Part shown: positions 46,911 through 56,736 of the stretch, piece by piece
How positions within the stretch are numbered: position 1 is the first letter of the stretch
Layout: the number at the start of each line of letters is the position of its first letter
Source of the DNA: Rhizodiscina lignyota
Taxonomy: Eukaryota; Ascomycota; Dothideomycetes; Aulographales; Rhizodiscinaceae
Direction of reading: 5' to 3'
Assembly: GCA_010015805.1 (NCBI GenBank)
Contig: ML978123.1
Coordinates: 1,736,001 to 1,800,000 of the forward strand
DNA length: 64,000 bases
Translations under genes and position numbers: made by a program
Notes under the pieces: model-generated
What the model saw: only the letters and a program-made list of their open reading frames with translations
Databases searched by the model: none
Told to the model about the DNA's origin: nothing

Positions 46911-47597
46911 GATTGTTTTGTTGCCCGACGCGTCTGGGACTTTGATAGAACTGCAGGTGATACTTGGAGGTGCAAAGGTTGTTAGGGTAAAAGTTGTCGT
47001 GGGTGCGCGTGAATTGGAGGCAGGCGAATGTGGCGCCCGAGGTTTTGGTTCGGGAAGCTGAGCTGCGCAACGTGAGGTGAGAGGGGTGGTGGGGAAAGAA
47101 AGAGGGAGCAGAAACGCTGATGGAAACCCCCCAGGAAAAGGCGGAGGGGAAGGTGAGGTGTTGGTGTCGGTCGGGGTTGGTGATTTGTGAAGGAGGAGGT
47201 GGGCGGTGGGTAGTGTTGCGGCGATTTAGTGAAGTTGATGACTTGAGGCAGCAGTTCGCCCACGGGTCCGTGCATCTAGGCCAGCCTTATTAAGTTATTA
47301 CAGCGTCTCCATTTCACGCATCTTCGCCGAGACTAGTCTTACATACATGTGCTATACACATGGTGTTGCCACCGTCTAGATCTCTAGCCGCCCGTTTCGT
47401 CTAGCCGTTCCTTGAAACTGCCTCTTCTGTCCTGTTCTTCAGGAACGTATAGGAAGGACATTCGGAAAAGCGCACACGCGAGCCATGACGTATTTCCGCG
47501 TGCTGTTTTACATGCAACAAAGGACTTGTTCTTCGAATCACACAGCATAAGTCTTTTCTAAAACTGAATCGTACCATCGTCGCAATCTGTCTTCAAG
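46911..47597. other. Divergent promoter of cullin-1 and a cupin gene
   Basis: No gene seen. Purine-rich on the cullin side (47000-47230). Both flanking start codons face outward. Confidence 0.5.
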
Positions 47598-48128
47598 ATG
47601 TCTTTGACACCGCTGGGAAGCCTGCGCGTATCTTCGCACATCATTCCAGCACACGGTCTTACACCCAATAGCTCTGTCCTCAACAAGCCCCTCCTAATCT
47701 ATCATAAAGCATTTCCGGCTTCATCTTCTGCAGCCACCATAGAGTCTCATCTGACGTCTACCGGCGTTGTGGCACCAAAGTGGCGTTATACAATGTACAG
47801 CACCTCGCACTTTCACAGCACTTCACACGAAGTCTTGGCTGTTTTCTCCGGATCTGCCAAGCTGTGCTTTGGAGGCGAAGACAATCCTGAAAGGGTAGAG
47901 CCTGTGCTTGAGAAGGGTGACGTGATGGTTGTTCCTGCTGGCGTTGCACATCGGCTCCTGGAGGATAGAGGGGGATTCCAGATGGTGGGGAGTTATCCAA
48001 ATGGATTCGATTGGGATATGTGCTACGGGCGAAAGGGTGAAGAGCAGAAAGTGGAGAATATCAAGAGCCTCAAATGGTTCACACGGGATCCTATCTATGG
48101 GGACGAAGGACCTGTATTGAATTGCTAG
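47598..48128 (+). CDS. Single-domain cupin protein
   Basis: An intronless frame of 176 residues. The cupin core runs from about residue 70: HFHSTSHEVLAVFSGSAKL has the first metal-binding motif (H-X-H with a later Glu), and EKGDVMVVPAGVAHRLL carries the second motif with its PAGVAH histidine. The tail KWFTRDPIYGDEGPVL recalls the YjlB-type cupins found in fungi and bacteria. A metal-dependent enzyme or binding role is likely, but the substrate is unknown. The start is the first ATG. It ends 128 bases from the end of the transporter coming the other way. Confidence 0.82.
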   Translation: MSLTPLGSLRVSSHIIPAHGLTPNSSVLNKPLLIYHKAFPASSSAATIESHLTSTGVVAPKWRYTMYSTSHFHSTSHEVLAVFSGSAKLCFGGEDNPERVEPVLEKGDVMVVPAGVAHRLLEDRGGFQMVGSYPNGFDWDMCYGRKGEEQKVENIKSLKWFTRDPIYGDEGPVLNC

Positions 48129-48256
48129 GTGAAACGCTTCTCCGGTCTACCAATAACACCCGCTCTTGATCATGCCGCTCAAAAACCACGCCAATAAAAT
48201 TCCGCACCATCCGTCTAAGTCTATATCCATCAACATCGTACACTATATATCCGAGT

Positions 48257-49956
48257 TTAAGCTTGGTGGTCCTCATCTGCAGCCTCGGCTGCCAGTCTTC
48301 GCTTCTTTGTGTGTTCGTGATGAATGCTCCACAAGCTGATCCCAAGAGCAAGCACACTTGCAGCAAACGACACAAAGTAAGCACTCCTATAGCAGTCGAG
48401 ACCTTCTGGACAGCTTCTTTTCCCGTCAGGAGTGCGTCTTGAATGATTGTCGTATATCCTGCCGTATGCAATATTGAAAGCGTTGCCAAATATCACAGGG
48501 CTGATAATCATGCTGCCCCAATTCAGACTCAGGCCGTGCATGCCAAAGGCGTCAGCCACGAGAGCAGGATAGACACCAAATAGAGCACCATAGCCAGTTC
48601 CGGTAAGCAGCGAAAGCACCCACAGGAAGTTAGGGTTCTGAATTTGGGTTGCGAAGATCTGGGCTACGATGAAGACGGAAGAGGAGACGGTGATGCACCA
48701 GAATCGAGACATACGAAGACGCTTCACGAGGAGATCGGAGCCGATGCCGGATATCAGGCGCCCAATGAATGAAAATGAGGAAATGATGGAGACGTGCATA
48801 AGCTGGCGACGGGAAATGAAGGCTTTGTCAACGGACGGATCCCAATGCGCCCACAAAGCTTGGGCGTCGTTCCCAATGTTGCTAAGAGCCATTAGAACAC
48901 TGTTGTGCAATTTGGCCTCCGGAAGGAGGTCGCTTACTTTATAGTCATCAGTCCAACCCCGGTCAAGGAGCCAAGGAGAATGAACAGTTGATAGAATTCA
49001 ACATGCGACAAAATAGCCCTTCCGGATATATCTAAATGGTGTAAGTGATGGTTGCCGTGCTTGAGTGCGGCTTCTTCAGCATCCACATCACCCGGCGCGG
49101 ACATCAGCGATGACGATTCGTCTGCATCCAGCTCCGTATTGGGTGGCCGCTCGTCCGTGGTGTCGTCGGCATCTGAATCTAAGGCGGATGAGGAGGGCTG
49201 CTTACTCAATTCTTCGTCTTGCCGTAAATGGCTTGGTTTCGGTCGGCGCATTTGATTCGAGGACCGTCTTGATCCTGACGCATGCTCCTCAGAAGTCGCG
49301 AGTGCGGTGTACGTGCTTGGATGCGGGACCCTCAAGAACGGCAAGGACACGAATACTAAGACAGGTGTTCCGATTGATAGAAGCAAGAGGAACCCAGAGG
49401 TATTACCGGGGAAAGCGAATGCGGAGAGCATGGTGAAGAAAAGGGCACTCAAGCCAAAGGCGGACAGAGCCAAGCCAGTCGCCGTTCCTCGATGTTGTGG
49501 CCAGTTTAAGGCAGCTGTTTTACGTTAAATTCCGGGATCCTTCTCGGAAATTGTACGCCACGTACCAGCTTTGATAGAGGCAGAGAAAGCAGAGCAACTC
49601 CCGAGACCAGTAACGAAGGAAAAGAAAGCGAGCAAAGCAATATTCATAGAGCCTTCTCCGCCGTCGAACGCCTTCTTGAGCGGAAAGTACCCCAAGCCAA
49701 GACAGATGCCGCCCAGTATCACTGCTGGCCTAGGCCCTCTGCTGTCGACGAGCATGCCGACCGGAATGCCCATAGCGTACATGCCCATGTTTCCCATGGC
49801 TCCGATGATATTGCTCTCGGTCGAGGAGAGCCTCAATTTGTCTGCAAATTGGGGGCTCCATGCTGAGTAGGCATAGTTCGTTCCGCATGCCAGACTTATG
49901 GTCGTCGCCGCTGCTACAGCGATGATTCTCGCCGTCTTGTGACTATTGTCCGCCAT
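48257..49956 (-). CDS. mch1: MFS transporter, Mch1-like
   Basis: Exons 49956-49566, 49514-48938 and 48881-48257 give 530 residues. The N-terminal half has six spans starting with GTNYAYSAWSPQFADKL, NMGMYAMGIPVGMLVD and RGPRPAVILGGICLGLG. A long acidic, serine-rich loop (about residues 210-300, SALDSDADDTTDERPPN) separates the halves. The second half opens with TINNIGNDAQALW, formed across intron 2, then FIGRLISGIGSDLLVKRL and YGALFGVYPALVADAFG. This is the pattern of yeast Mch1-type (monocarboxylate-permease-like, not proven to move monocarboxylates) vacuolar transporters. ATG at 49956 was chosen over an upstream TTG. The gene shares a short divergent promoter with the Serinc gene. Confidence 0.85.
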
Positions 49957-50423
49957 TGTGTTGAGCTGGCGCAAGAGGGCGCGTAGAAACGATCAGTGGG
50001 TCATCGTCCAGAGGTCATATACGCGATAAGATGGTATCAGTCGGGGAGATATCGGAGGACTTGAAGGGGAAGGTATGTGCTTGCTTGCTCAGCTTTCGAC
50101 GGTCTGATATGCCCGACAAGTAGAACAAAGAAGTGTTGAAGGAGTTGTCTCAGTGAAGGAGAAGATAAGAGATTAGGAAGGAGCAATTGAAGGTGTGAAG
50201 GAACAAATAGGCGGATAACGAGAAAAGGTCAACATTATGCAACGGCGGAGGATCGACGCCCGCCAAGTCTGCAAGCTCTGATTGGACGGAGAGGCAGGGG
50301 TACATGGATTTCGGCACGCGCATAGCCGTCGCAGGCGTTGTCGTCACTTGCAAGCCTCGTTCGACCTCCACCCTAACTCCACACTACCTATACACATGCG
50401 CGCGCATTACTGAACTCGCAAAG

Positions 50424-52005
50424 ATGGGAGCCGCTCTCTCTCTGCCTCTCCTGGCTCTGCCGAGTCTCGGCACAGTGTGTTCTGTCCCCGGCCGTCTCGA
50501 AATACCTGCTAATCCGAACTAGGTTGCCACTTTCGCCATGTCCTGTTGTGGTGCTGCTACATGTAGTGCAGTGTGCAGCGCTTGCGGGAAATGCCAGAAC
50601 AGGTACGTGGGAGCTGCCAGCATATCCAAGCAGATTCTGATGGTATCACAATAGCATCGCGACTAGGATAGCATACGCCCTCCTCCTCCTTGTGAACTCG
50701 ATCGTATCATGGCTCATGCTCACCGACTGGGCGCTCAAGAAACTCCAACATCTGACCCTGGATTACATGACAATCAGCTGTGGTGGGAAAGAATGCACTG
50801 GCTTCGTCGCAGTTCACCGGATGAACTTTGCTCTCGGCGCGTTCCACGCGATGCTCGCGCTTTTGCTCTTCGGCGTCCGCTCATCGAAGGATGGCCGCGC
50901 GCCAATACAGAATGGCTTCTGGGGACCGAAAATTATTGCCTGGCTTGGACTGATCGTCATCACCTTCCTTATTCCCGATGGCTTCTTCATCGCATGGGGG
51001 AACTATGTCGCGTATGCCGGTGCCATCCTCTTCCTGCTCATCGGTCTCATCCTCCTGGTCGACCTTGCGCATAATTGGGCAGAGTACTGCTTGGAGAAGA
51101 TTGAGACGACAGAGTCGAACATCTGGAGAGGAGTCTTGATCGGATCAACTGTCGGGATGTATCTCGCTTCGTTGGCCATGACCATCGTCATGTATATTTA
51201 CTTCGCTGGAGGGGGCTGTTCGATGAACCAGGCAGCAATCACTGTTCGTTTCTCGCTTCCTAGAATACAGCTGCTTTGCTAACTTTTACAGATCAATTTC
51301 CTTCTCTCTATCGGTATTTCCGCACTATCCATTCATCCGACGATTCAGATGCACAACTCACGTGCCGGTCTCGCCCAAGCTGCCATGGTCGCCATATACT
51401 GCACCTATCTCACCATGTCCGCAGTTGGCATGGAACCTGATGATAAGCACTGCAACCCGCTAATCCGCGCGCGGGGGACCCGCAAAGCTACCATTATCCT
51501 CGGAGCTATTGTCACCTTCCTCACTATGGCTTATACAACCACTCGTGCGGCGACATACGGTTTGGCAATGGGCCAGAAGGGTGGCGCATACAGCCAACTT
51601 GCCACCGATGACTATGAGCACGGCCTCGTAACCCAGCAGCCTGAAAGCCGTCGCGAGATGCGCCAGGCTGCGCTCCGTGCTGCTGTCGAGAGTGGAAGCC
51701 TTCCTGCCAGCGCACTGGACGACGATAGCGACGATGAGGATGATGACGGCAGAAACCCAAGGGATGACGAGAGGAACTCGACTCAATACAATTACTCGCT
51801 GTTCCATATCATCTTCTTGTTGTCGACAGCGTGGGTAGCCACCCTATTGACGATGAACGTGAATCCGAAGGAGGGCGATTTCGTGGCGGTAGGCAGGACT
51901 TATTGGGCAAGTTGGGTCAAGATTGTCAGCGCTTGGGTGTGCTATGGTATTTACGCATGGTCCTTGCTCGCGCCAACAGTCATGCCAGATCGGTTTGACT
52001 ATTGA
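50424..52005 (+). CDS. tms1: Serinc / TMS1 membrane protein
   Basis: Four exons, 50424-50474, 50523-50602, 50655-51243 and 51292-52005, give 477 residues. The start MGAALSLPLLALPSLGT joins VATFAMSCCGAATCSAVCSA and CGKCQNSIATRIAYALLLL, the conserved Serinc N-terminus. About ten membrane spans follow, with DWALKKLQHL, FWGPKIIAWLGLIVITFLIP, LVDLAHNWAEY and SIHPTIQMHNSRAGLAQAAM as family landmarks. An acidic cytosolic loop (DDDSDDEDDDGRNPRDD) precedes YSLFHIIFLLSTAWVATLLT. Serincs sit in endomembranes and are linked to serine-derived lipids; they act as scramblases in animals. The third intron has an unusual GTTCGT donor. Confidence 0.94.
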
Positions 52006-52128
52006 GCTCACCTGCACTTCCCTACACAATGTATGACTAGCTCTTTCAATGTCCATTAATAGGAGGTTGTATCATATCCATCATCCTTCGATAGTGCAAA
52101 TTGGTGGCACCGCAATTTCTTCAGGGTG

Positions 52129-52623
52129 TCAGGGCCGCCGAATACCCACAATTACACCGTCCACCATCCTCAGTAGCCGTTCCTTCTCCTTGACAGCCTC
52201 TTGCCTCTCTGTCTCCGCCGCTCTCAGGTCCGCGTCTAGTGCTCGCATCCGTGCCTCCTGTGCCGCACTACTTGATCCCACGCCTGGAAGCACACTGATC
52301 AGCGCCTCAATCTGCTGCTCTTTAAGCACAAGGTCGCCTGCCAGCTCCTGAAGTCGTGACTGGAACAATTCGGGCGGGTCTGACGCCGGTGCTGCCATTG
52401 CGTTCGCGCCAGCGCCTCCTTGCAAGAGTGGATCGGATGATTGCTGCGTATCTGCATTCGCGGAGCCAGAATTTGCAGCTCCGTCGGTAATGGAAGCGGG
52501 GACGTCTGGTTGATTGGGGATAGAGCCGGGCGCGTGATGGGTGTCGATGTAGCGGATGCAGGCAAACATTTGCGTCAGAAGCTGGTCGAGGCAGTCTTGG
52601 AGTTGAGTGAGACGGTCTGACAT
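52129..52623 (-). CDS. med21: Mediator complex subunit 21 (Med21/Srb7)
   Basis: A single-exon gene of 164 residues. MSDRLTQLQDCLDQLLTQMF and ACIRYIDTHHAP form the invariant Med21 N-terminus. A low-complexity Ala/Ser/Asn linker follows, and a C-terminal coiled coil (about residues 85-158, FQSRLQELAGDLVLKEQQIE, RALDADLRAAETERQEAVKE) pairs with Med7 in the Mediator middle module. The last residues, LLRMVDGVIVGIRRP, are family-typical. It lies divergent to the Rrg7-like gene with 274 bases between. Confidence 0.92.
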   Translation of the reverse strand: MSDRLTQLQDCLDQLLTQMFACIRYIDTHHAPGSIPNQPDVPASITDGAANSGSANADTQQSSDPLLQGGAGANAMAAPASDPPELFQSRLQELAGDLVLKEQQIEALISVLPGVGSSSAAQEARMRALDADLRAAETERQEAVKEKERLLRMVDGVIVGIRRP

Positions 52624-52897
52624 GGTGGCGCAGAACTCGCGGATTGCAGACGAAATCGTTGCAAGGGAGGAGGTGGTGTGTTTTCAGGATGGAGGAGTAA
52701 CAGCATACGATTTGGAAGTGATGCCGGGAGCTTCACGGGGGTCTCCTTGGCCTCTTGGCCTCGTATTTGCGGCTCAAACGCTCGGTTCGGACCGAGAAAT
52801 GCCAATGCCGTTACCGGCTTGGATAGCTTCACTTGCAACCACACGTCGTCTGTTCTATATCTAACTACCACCCACGGCATTCTTGGAGTGTAGGGCG

Positions 52898-53725
52898 ATG
52901 CTGAGTGGTCGCACCGTCTTGCGCCATGCACTCCATCCCCTTCAACTCACGCGACACCTTCGAACGCATTCAAGGAGCAAGGGAACGCCGCTCGTCCAGC
53001 CGGGCTCTACGCAGCACAATGACTTAAATTCATTCCTCCAATATGCCAAATCCAACGGTACTTCACAGACTTCGACAGTCTACGTTGGTACACTGTACGA
53101 ATACACTGTCATCGAATCCATGAAGCGTTTTGGTTTCGACCTGACTCGTACGGGGAAAGCCTCAGATCTTGGCATCGACTTGCTTGGTCACTGGACTGTC
53201 CCGAGCTTGCCTGTACCTATTCGTACACTCGTACAGTGCAAAGCGCGCAGCAAGAAGCTCCGGCCTGAGAACGTGCGGGAGCTCGAGGGAGCGTTCAGCG
53301 GTGCGCCGGCAGGATGGAGAGGAGACGGAGTGCTGGGCTTCCTGGTAGCGGCGGAGAGTGCGACGAAGGGCATGCGCGATGCTCTGGTCAGGAGCAAATG
53401 GCCACTTGGCTTCTTACAGGTGAGCCGTGGAGGGGCTGTGGAGCAGTTTCTGTGGAATCATAGCGCGGCTGAGAAGGGTCTGGAAGGTATGGGGGTTACT
53501 GCGAAGTATCTGCCTACGTCTTCCGCTGCAGAGAAGGACACTTTGAAGGATGAGGTAGCACTAACATGGAATGGATGGGCGTTATCTCGGGAGCCTATTG
53601 AAGATGAGGTTTTGAAAGTACCAGCCAAGTGCAAACGCCCACGGAAAGTTGGAGCGGCTGTCAGAGGCACAAATGAGAGTAACGTGAAGAGGAAGCGTGG
53701 ACGCCCGCGGAAACCAGCGGCATGA
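52898..53725 (+). CDS. rrg7: Rrg7-like mitochondrial protein with restriction-endonuclease-like fold
   Basis: A single frame of 275 residues from the first ATG (an upstream TTG is not used). A basic N-terminus (MLSGRTVLRHALHPLQLTRH) suits mitochondrial import. The core TVYVGTLYEYTVIESMKRFG, FDLTRTGKASDLGIDLLGHW and TLVQCKARSKKLRPENVREL matches the Rrg7/DUF2034 family. E..., GID and QCK are the spacing of a PD-(D/E)XK nuclease site, so catalytic residues seem kept. Yeast Rrg7 is required for respiratory growth. Odd here is a C-terminal canonical AT-hook, KRKRGRPRKPAA, normally a nuclear minor-groove binder; it could bind AT-rich mitochondrial DNA or mark dual targeting. Confidence 0.85.
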   Translation: MLSGRTVLRHALHPLQLTRHLRTHSRSKGTPLVQPGSTQHNDLNSFLQYAKSNGTSQTSTVYVGTLYEYTVIESMKRFGFDLTRTGKASDLGIDLLGHWTVPSLPVPIRTLVQCKARSKKLRPENVRELEGAFSGAPAGWRGDGVLGFLVAAESATKGMRDALVRSKWPLGFLQVSRGGAVEQFLWNHSAAEKGLEGMGVTAKYLPTSSAAEKDTLKDEVALTWNGWALSREPIEDEVLKVPAKCKRPRKVGAAVRGTNESNVKRKRGRPRKPAA

Positions 53726-54042
53726 AGAATCTACCACCCACGGAAAGGAGAGGGACAAACACCTTAACACAAGGGTGCCTAAATCACTACGTCACCTAGG
53801 CTTGCATAAATACTCTCCTCGGGAACTTCTGGGGCTTCTCTTCTCCTTCATTCTTCAGCTTCACACGGCCGTTGCTGTGATTCTGTCAACACAGCACGAC
53901 CAACGCTGCCCCTTCACGCTTTGTTTTCCAGCAACGCGCACGATTTCGCGTATATCAAACGCGCCTTTCAACAACAATCAGCTACAGGCAGAGTGCCATA
54001 CACAAAGATCATCCACCTACCAAAGAGTCCTCCTGCACTGCC

Positions 54043-54642
54043 ATGGCGGACGCAGATCGGGTTAGAACAACCGCTCCCTTACCACTTGAAACTGTTGTTA
54101 CTCCCGAGTTAGACATGGATGCATTTGCGGCCTTCGCATGGGACGTTGCTCTTGACGAGGCTCTTGCGGATCTCTGGCGCATCCCCGCTGGACCTGGACA
54201 TTCACACCCTTCGACGCGAGAGGAGTTGCAGAGGTTGCAAGAGAGGAATTGGCTTAGAGAGAGAACCAACACGATACAAGATCTGGTCATTCTCTGCATG
54301 GCATGGTCGAAGATGTGGGAGAAGAGGCGAGAGGGAGAGGATCTGTGCTTCGATGAAGCGGTCGTTCAGTAAGATCTCCCATCATGAGAATGCACTCTAC
54401 ATTTCTTCTAATATACATCACGCAGGTGCCTCCGATCTATCGGTACCTGGGTCGAGGGGCCCCTGTACCAAAACGACCCACGAGACCGTGTGCACCTCAG
54501 GCACTACGATCTCATCAGGAGGTTTGTCAGGCTGCCCGAGGCACGGCAAGCAATAGGGGCAGATCTTGTGCTTCGCCGTGGCTGGGGTTGGCAGCGTGCA
54601 TTCACCTTGGTGTGTGATGATCGCCGGATGGCACGACCGTAG
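54043..54642 (+). CDS. Unknown small protein, 180 aa
   Basis: Two exons, 54043-54368 and 54426-54642, joined in phase (DEAVVQ then CLRSIGTW). No domain is recognised. The first half is acidic and helical (DMDAFAAFAWDVALDEALAD). The middle is charged (REELQRLQERNWLRERTN), then LVILCMAWSKMWEKRREGED. The second half is basic with WVEGPLYQ, HYDLIRRFVRLPEARQ and RRGWGWQRAFTLVCDD. The good splice signals (GTAAGA and a CGCAG acceptor) and even composition support a real gene. It is followed by 325 non-coding bases and then the minisatellite. Confidence 0.6.
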
Positions 54643-54968
54643 TCGACGGAACTACACATGGGCGGTAAAGTCAGGGCACTGGGGAGATGGAGGGGGGGGA
54701 TGGTGGTGCGCGGGCCACCGAGAAACGAGCAGGAACATATATAGACGCGTGCGGCAGAGGCCGCACAACAATCAAAACAGACCATTCGTTCACTCAAGTT
54801 CACCTGGATTAGCATATACTTAACAATCGATCTGTGATATAAGATACCATGCCCCGAGGTATCGCATCCTGATATTGCATCCGAACTCACGCACTGCCTC
54901 CAGGAAGACCTCGTAGGAGCCCCGCTATGCGAAGAGCTAGGTCCTCATGAGCGTATGAGACGTGCAAC

Positions 54969-55505
54969 GGCGCCCCTTTTCGGCGATAAGGAGAAGCACA
55001 TCTCTCAAGGCGCGCTGGGCAATCTACTCCCTGATAATCTCGAATCTAAACTGATTATCAACGTACAGGATCTGTAATAGCATCTCTTTTCTACAATAAC
55101 GAGAAGCAGACTTCTCAAGGCGCGCCAGGTAAGATACCCCCCGATAATCTCGAATCTAAATGTATTATAAGCGTATAGAACCTGTAATAGCATCCCTTTT
55201 CCGCAATAACGAGAAGCAGACCTCACAAAGCGCGCTGGGCAAGCTACTCCCTGATAATCTCGAATCTAAACGCATTATGAGCGTATAGGACCTGTAACAG
55301 CATCTCTTTTCCGCGATAATGAGAAGCAGACCTCTTAAGGCGGGCTGGGCAAGAAACTCCCTGATAGTCTCGAATCTAAACGCACTATAAGCGTACAGGG
55401 CCTGTAACAGCATCTCTTTCCCGCAATAACGAATAGTAAATCCTCTAAGGCAGGCCTAATAAGCAACTCCCTGGCAACCTCGAATGTAAACTGACGAGTA
55501 TACGG
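54969..55505. repeat. Minisatellite, exact 110-nt period, about 4.9 copies
   Basis: The marker GAGAAGCA recurs at 54991, 55101, 55211 and 55321, and a changed form at 55431, always 110 bases apart. Each unit also holds CTCGAATCTAAA, GCATCTCTTTTC and AAGGCGCGCTGGGC. Units differ by scattered substitutions, mostly transitions, but not in length. The frames that cross it are by-products, since 110 is not a multiple of three. Confidence 0.92.
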
Positions 55506-55582
55506 AAGCTTCTTGAAAGTGCTGAAGGCGATTGTAATAGAGCGGCTCTGGACTGTTCGCTCGCGGGAAACTAGCGCCTTCG
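55506..55582. repeat. Dispersed repeat relic, copy 2
   Basis: Partner of 33209-33286 with the same order of conserved blocks. It begins where the 110-nt array ends. The family is unknown; on the minus strand both copies keep a similar short peptide-like pattern (GAxFxRANS), so it may descend from coding DNA. Confidence 0.55.
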
Positions 55583-56736
55583 TGACTTGTACGATATCGG
55601 ATTTAAGCTACGATATCGTCATCTCATAGGGCTGACCCAGATCCTTTGTCGAATTCGCAACAAACCCCGCAGGAAATGCAGCAGAGGAGGATTGTGTCGG
55701 AGGCAGACATCCAATGTCGGAAGCGGGGATTTGGGCGAAACATGTTTCACTATTAGCCAATCGTGGGTGGTACGTGCCTCAGTTCATGCGGTTTACCCAT
55801 TGGGAGCGTAATCGGCAAAAGCAACTCTGTTGGAGCTTCCTGGATCGTGAATAGAGCTCTTCGATCCTGGTCCTGGGGTGACGGAATATGTGCATCACGG
55901 CTGCGACAAATGCGACTGCCACGGCGCATATTTCGTTCACCAACGCAGGCTGCATGCATTGACTCGTGCATGCTGAATCACTCGTGTCTCCAGTGTATAA
56001 ACTCGGTTTCCAGCGATGCTCTTGCTTACGTTGAAAGCCAAATTCGATCCCACTGGACGCTTTCGGCCTTCATCGACCGCGACTCTTTTGTCACCCACGA
56101 GGCCAGACCACAGCTCCAAATGGCATTGACTGAATGCGGCGGACGGGCGGCGCGACCGCTGACCGAGTTGAGCGGACATGAAGGTCGCGCAATTGCTCCT
56201 GGAGGAAGAGTGAAGTGCACGCAGCAGTCTTCGCTTGCAACGACGCGTGCGGGCTGCAGGCAGTGGCGCTCGTCAATATGGCATTGTGCATGGACGTTAG
56301 GATCAGCGGATGGAGGCCCGCATCCAGTTGGACGGCACTCCAGCGAAGGAGCCACTTGCATCACTTGCATCTCGCAGCACGCAGGCATTGCCGGCCTTTG
56401 GGGTGCCGGCCTGGACCTGACGTGGAGAAATGAGGCGTTCTCCCCCCCGGCCTCCTGTGCGCCCTCTCCATCGTCCATCCCCACAGTCCATCAATACGCC
56501 GCATTGCCCGCCATTCCCAAACGTTCACCAAGGTTCGCAAGCATGCGCGCTGGCGCTCGACCGCATTAGGCGACGCGGCCTGTCGTCTGTGCTGCCCGTG
56601 GAGGAAGCCGAGAAGCTTCGGTCAGCGGCCCATGGCTGCCGCCGAGATCTCACAAAACCCAAGCCCGGCCGCTCTCCTCCCAGAATGCATCTTCACTTAT
56701 TCCCGGCAGTTTTATTCCCACCAAGATGCTGAAAGC
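55583..56736. other. Upstream region of the last regulator gene
   Basis: A 268-codon open frame on the plus strand (55763-56569) has no domain and a shuffled-looking composition, with equally long frames on the opposite strand, so I do not call it. The right end should hold the promoter and leader of the regulator; an in-frame ATG at 56632 would extend that protein by 35 residues. Confidence 0.4.

Noticed and set aside
55005-55413. Minus-strand frames with repeated peptide patterns
   Set aside because: They are the 110-nt minisatellite read through in successive frames.
55763-56569. 268-codon plus-strand frame
   Set aside because: Composition looks random, opposite-strand frames are equally open, and no domain is seen.
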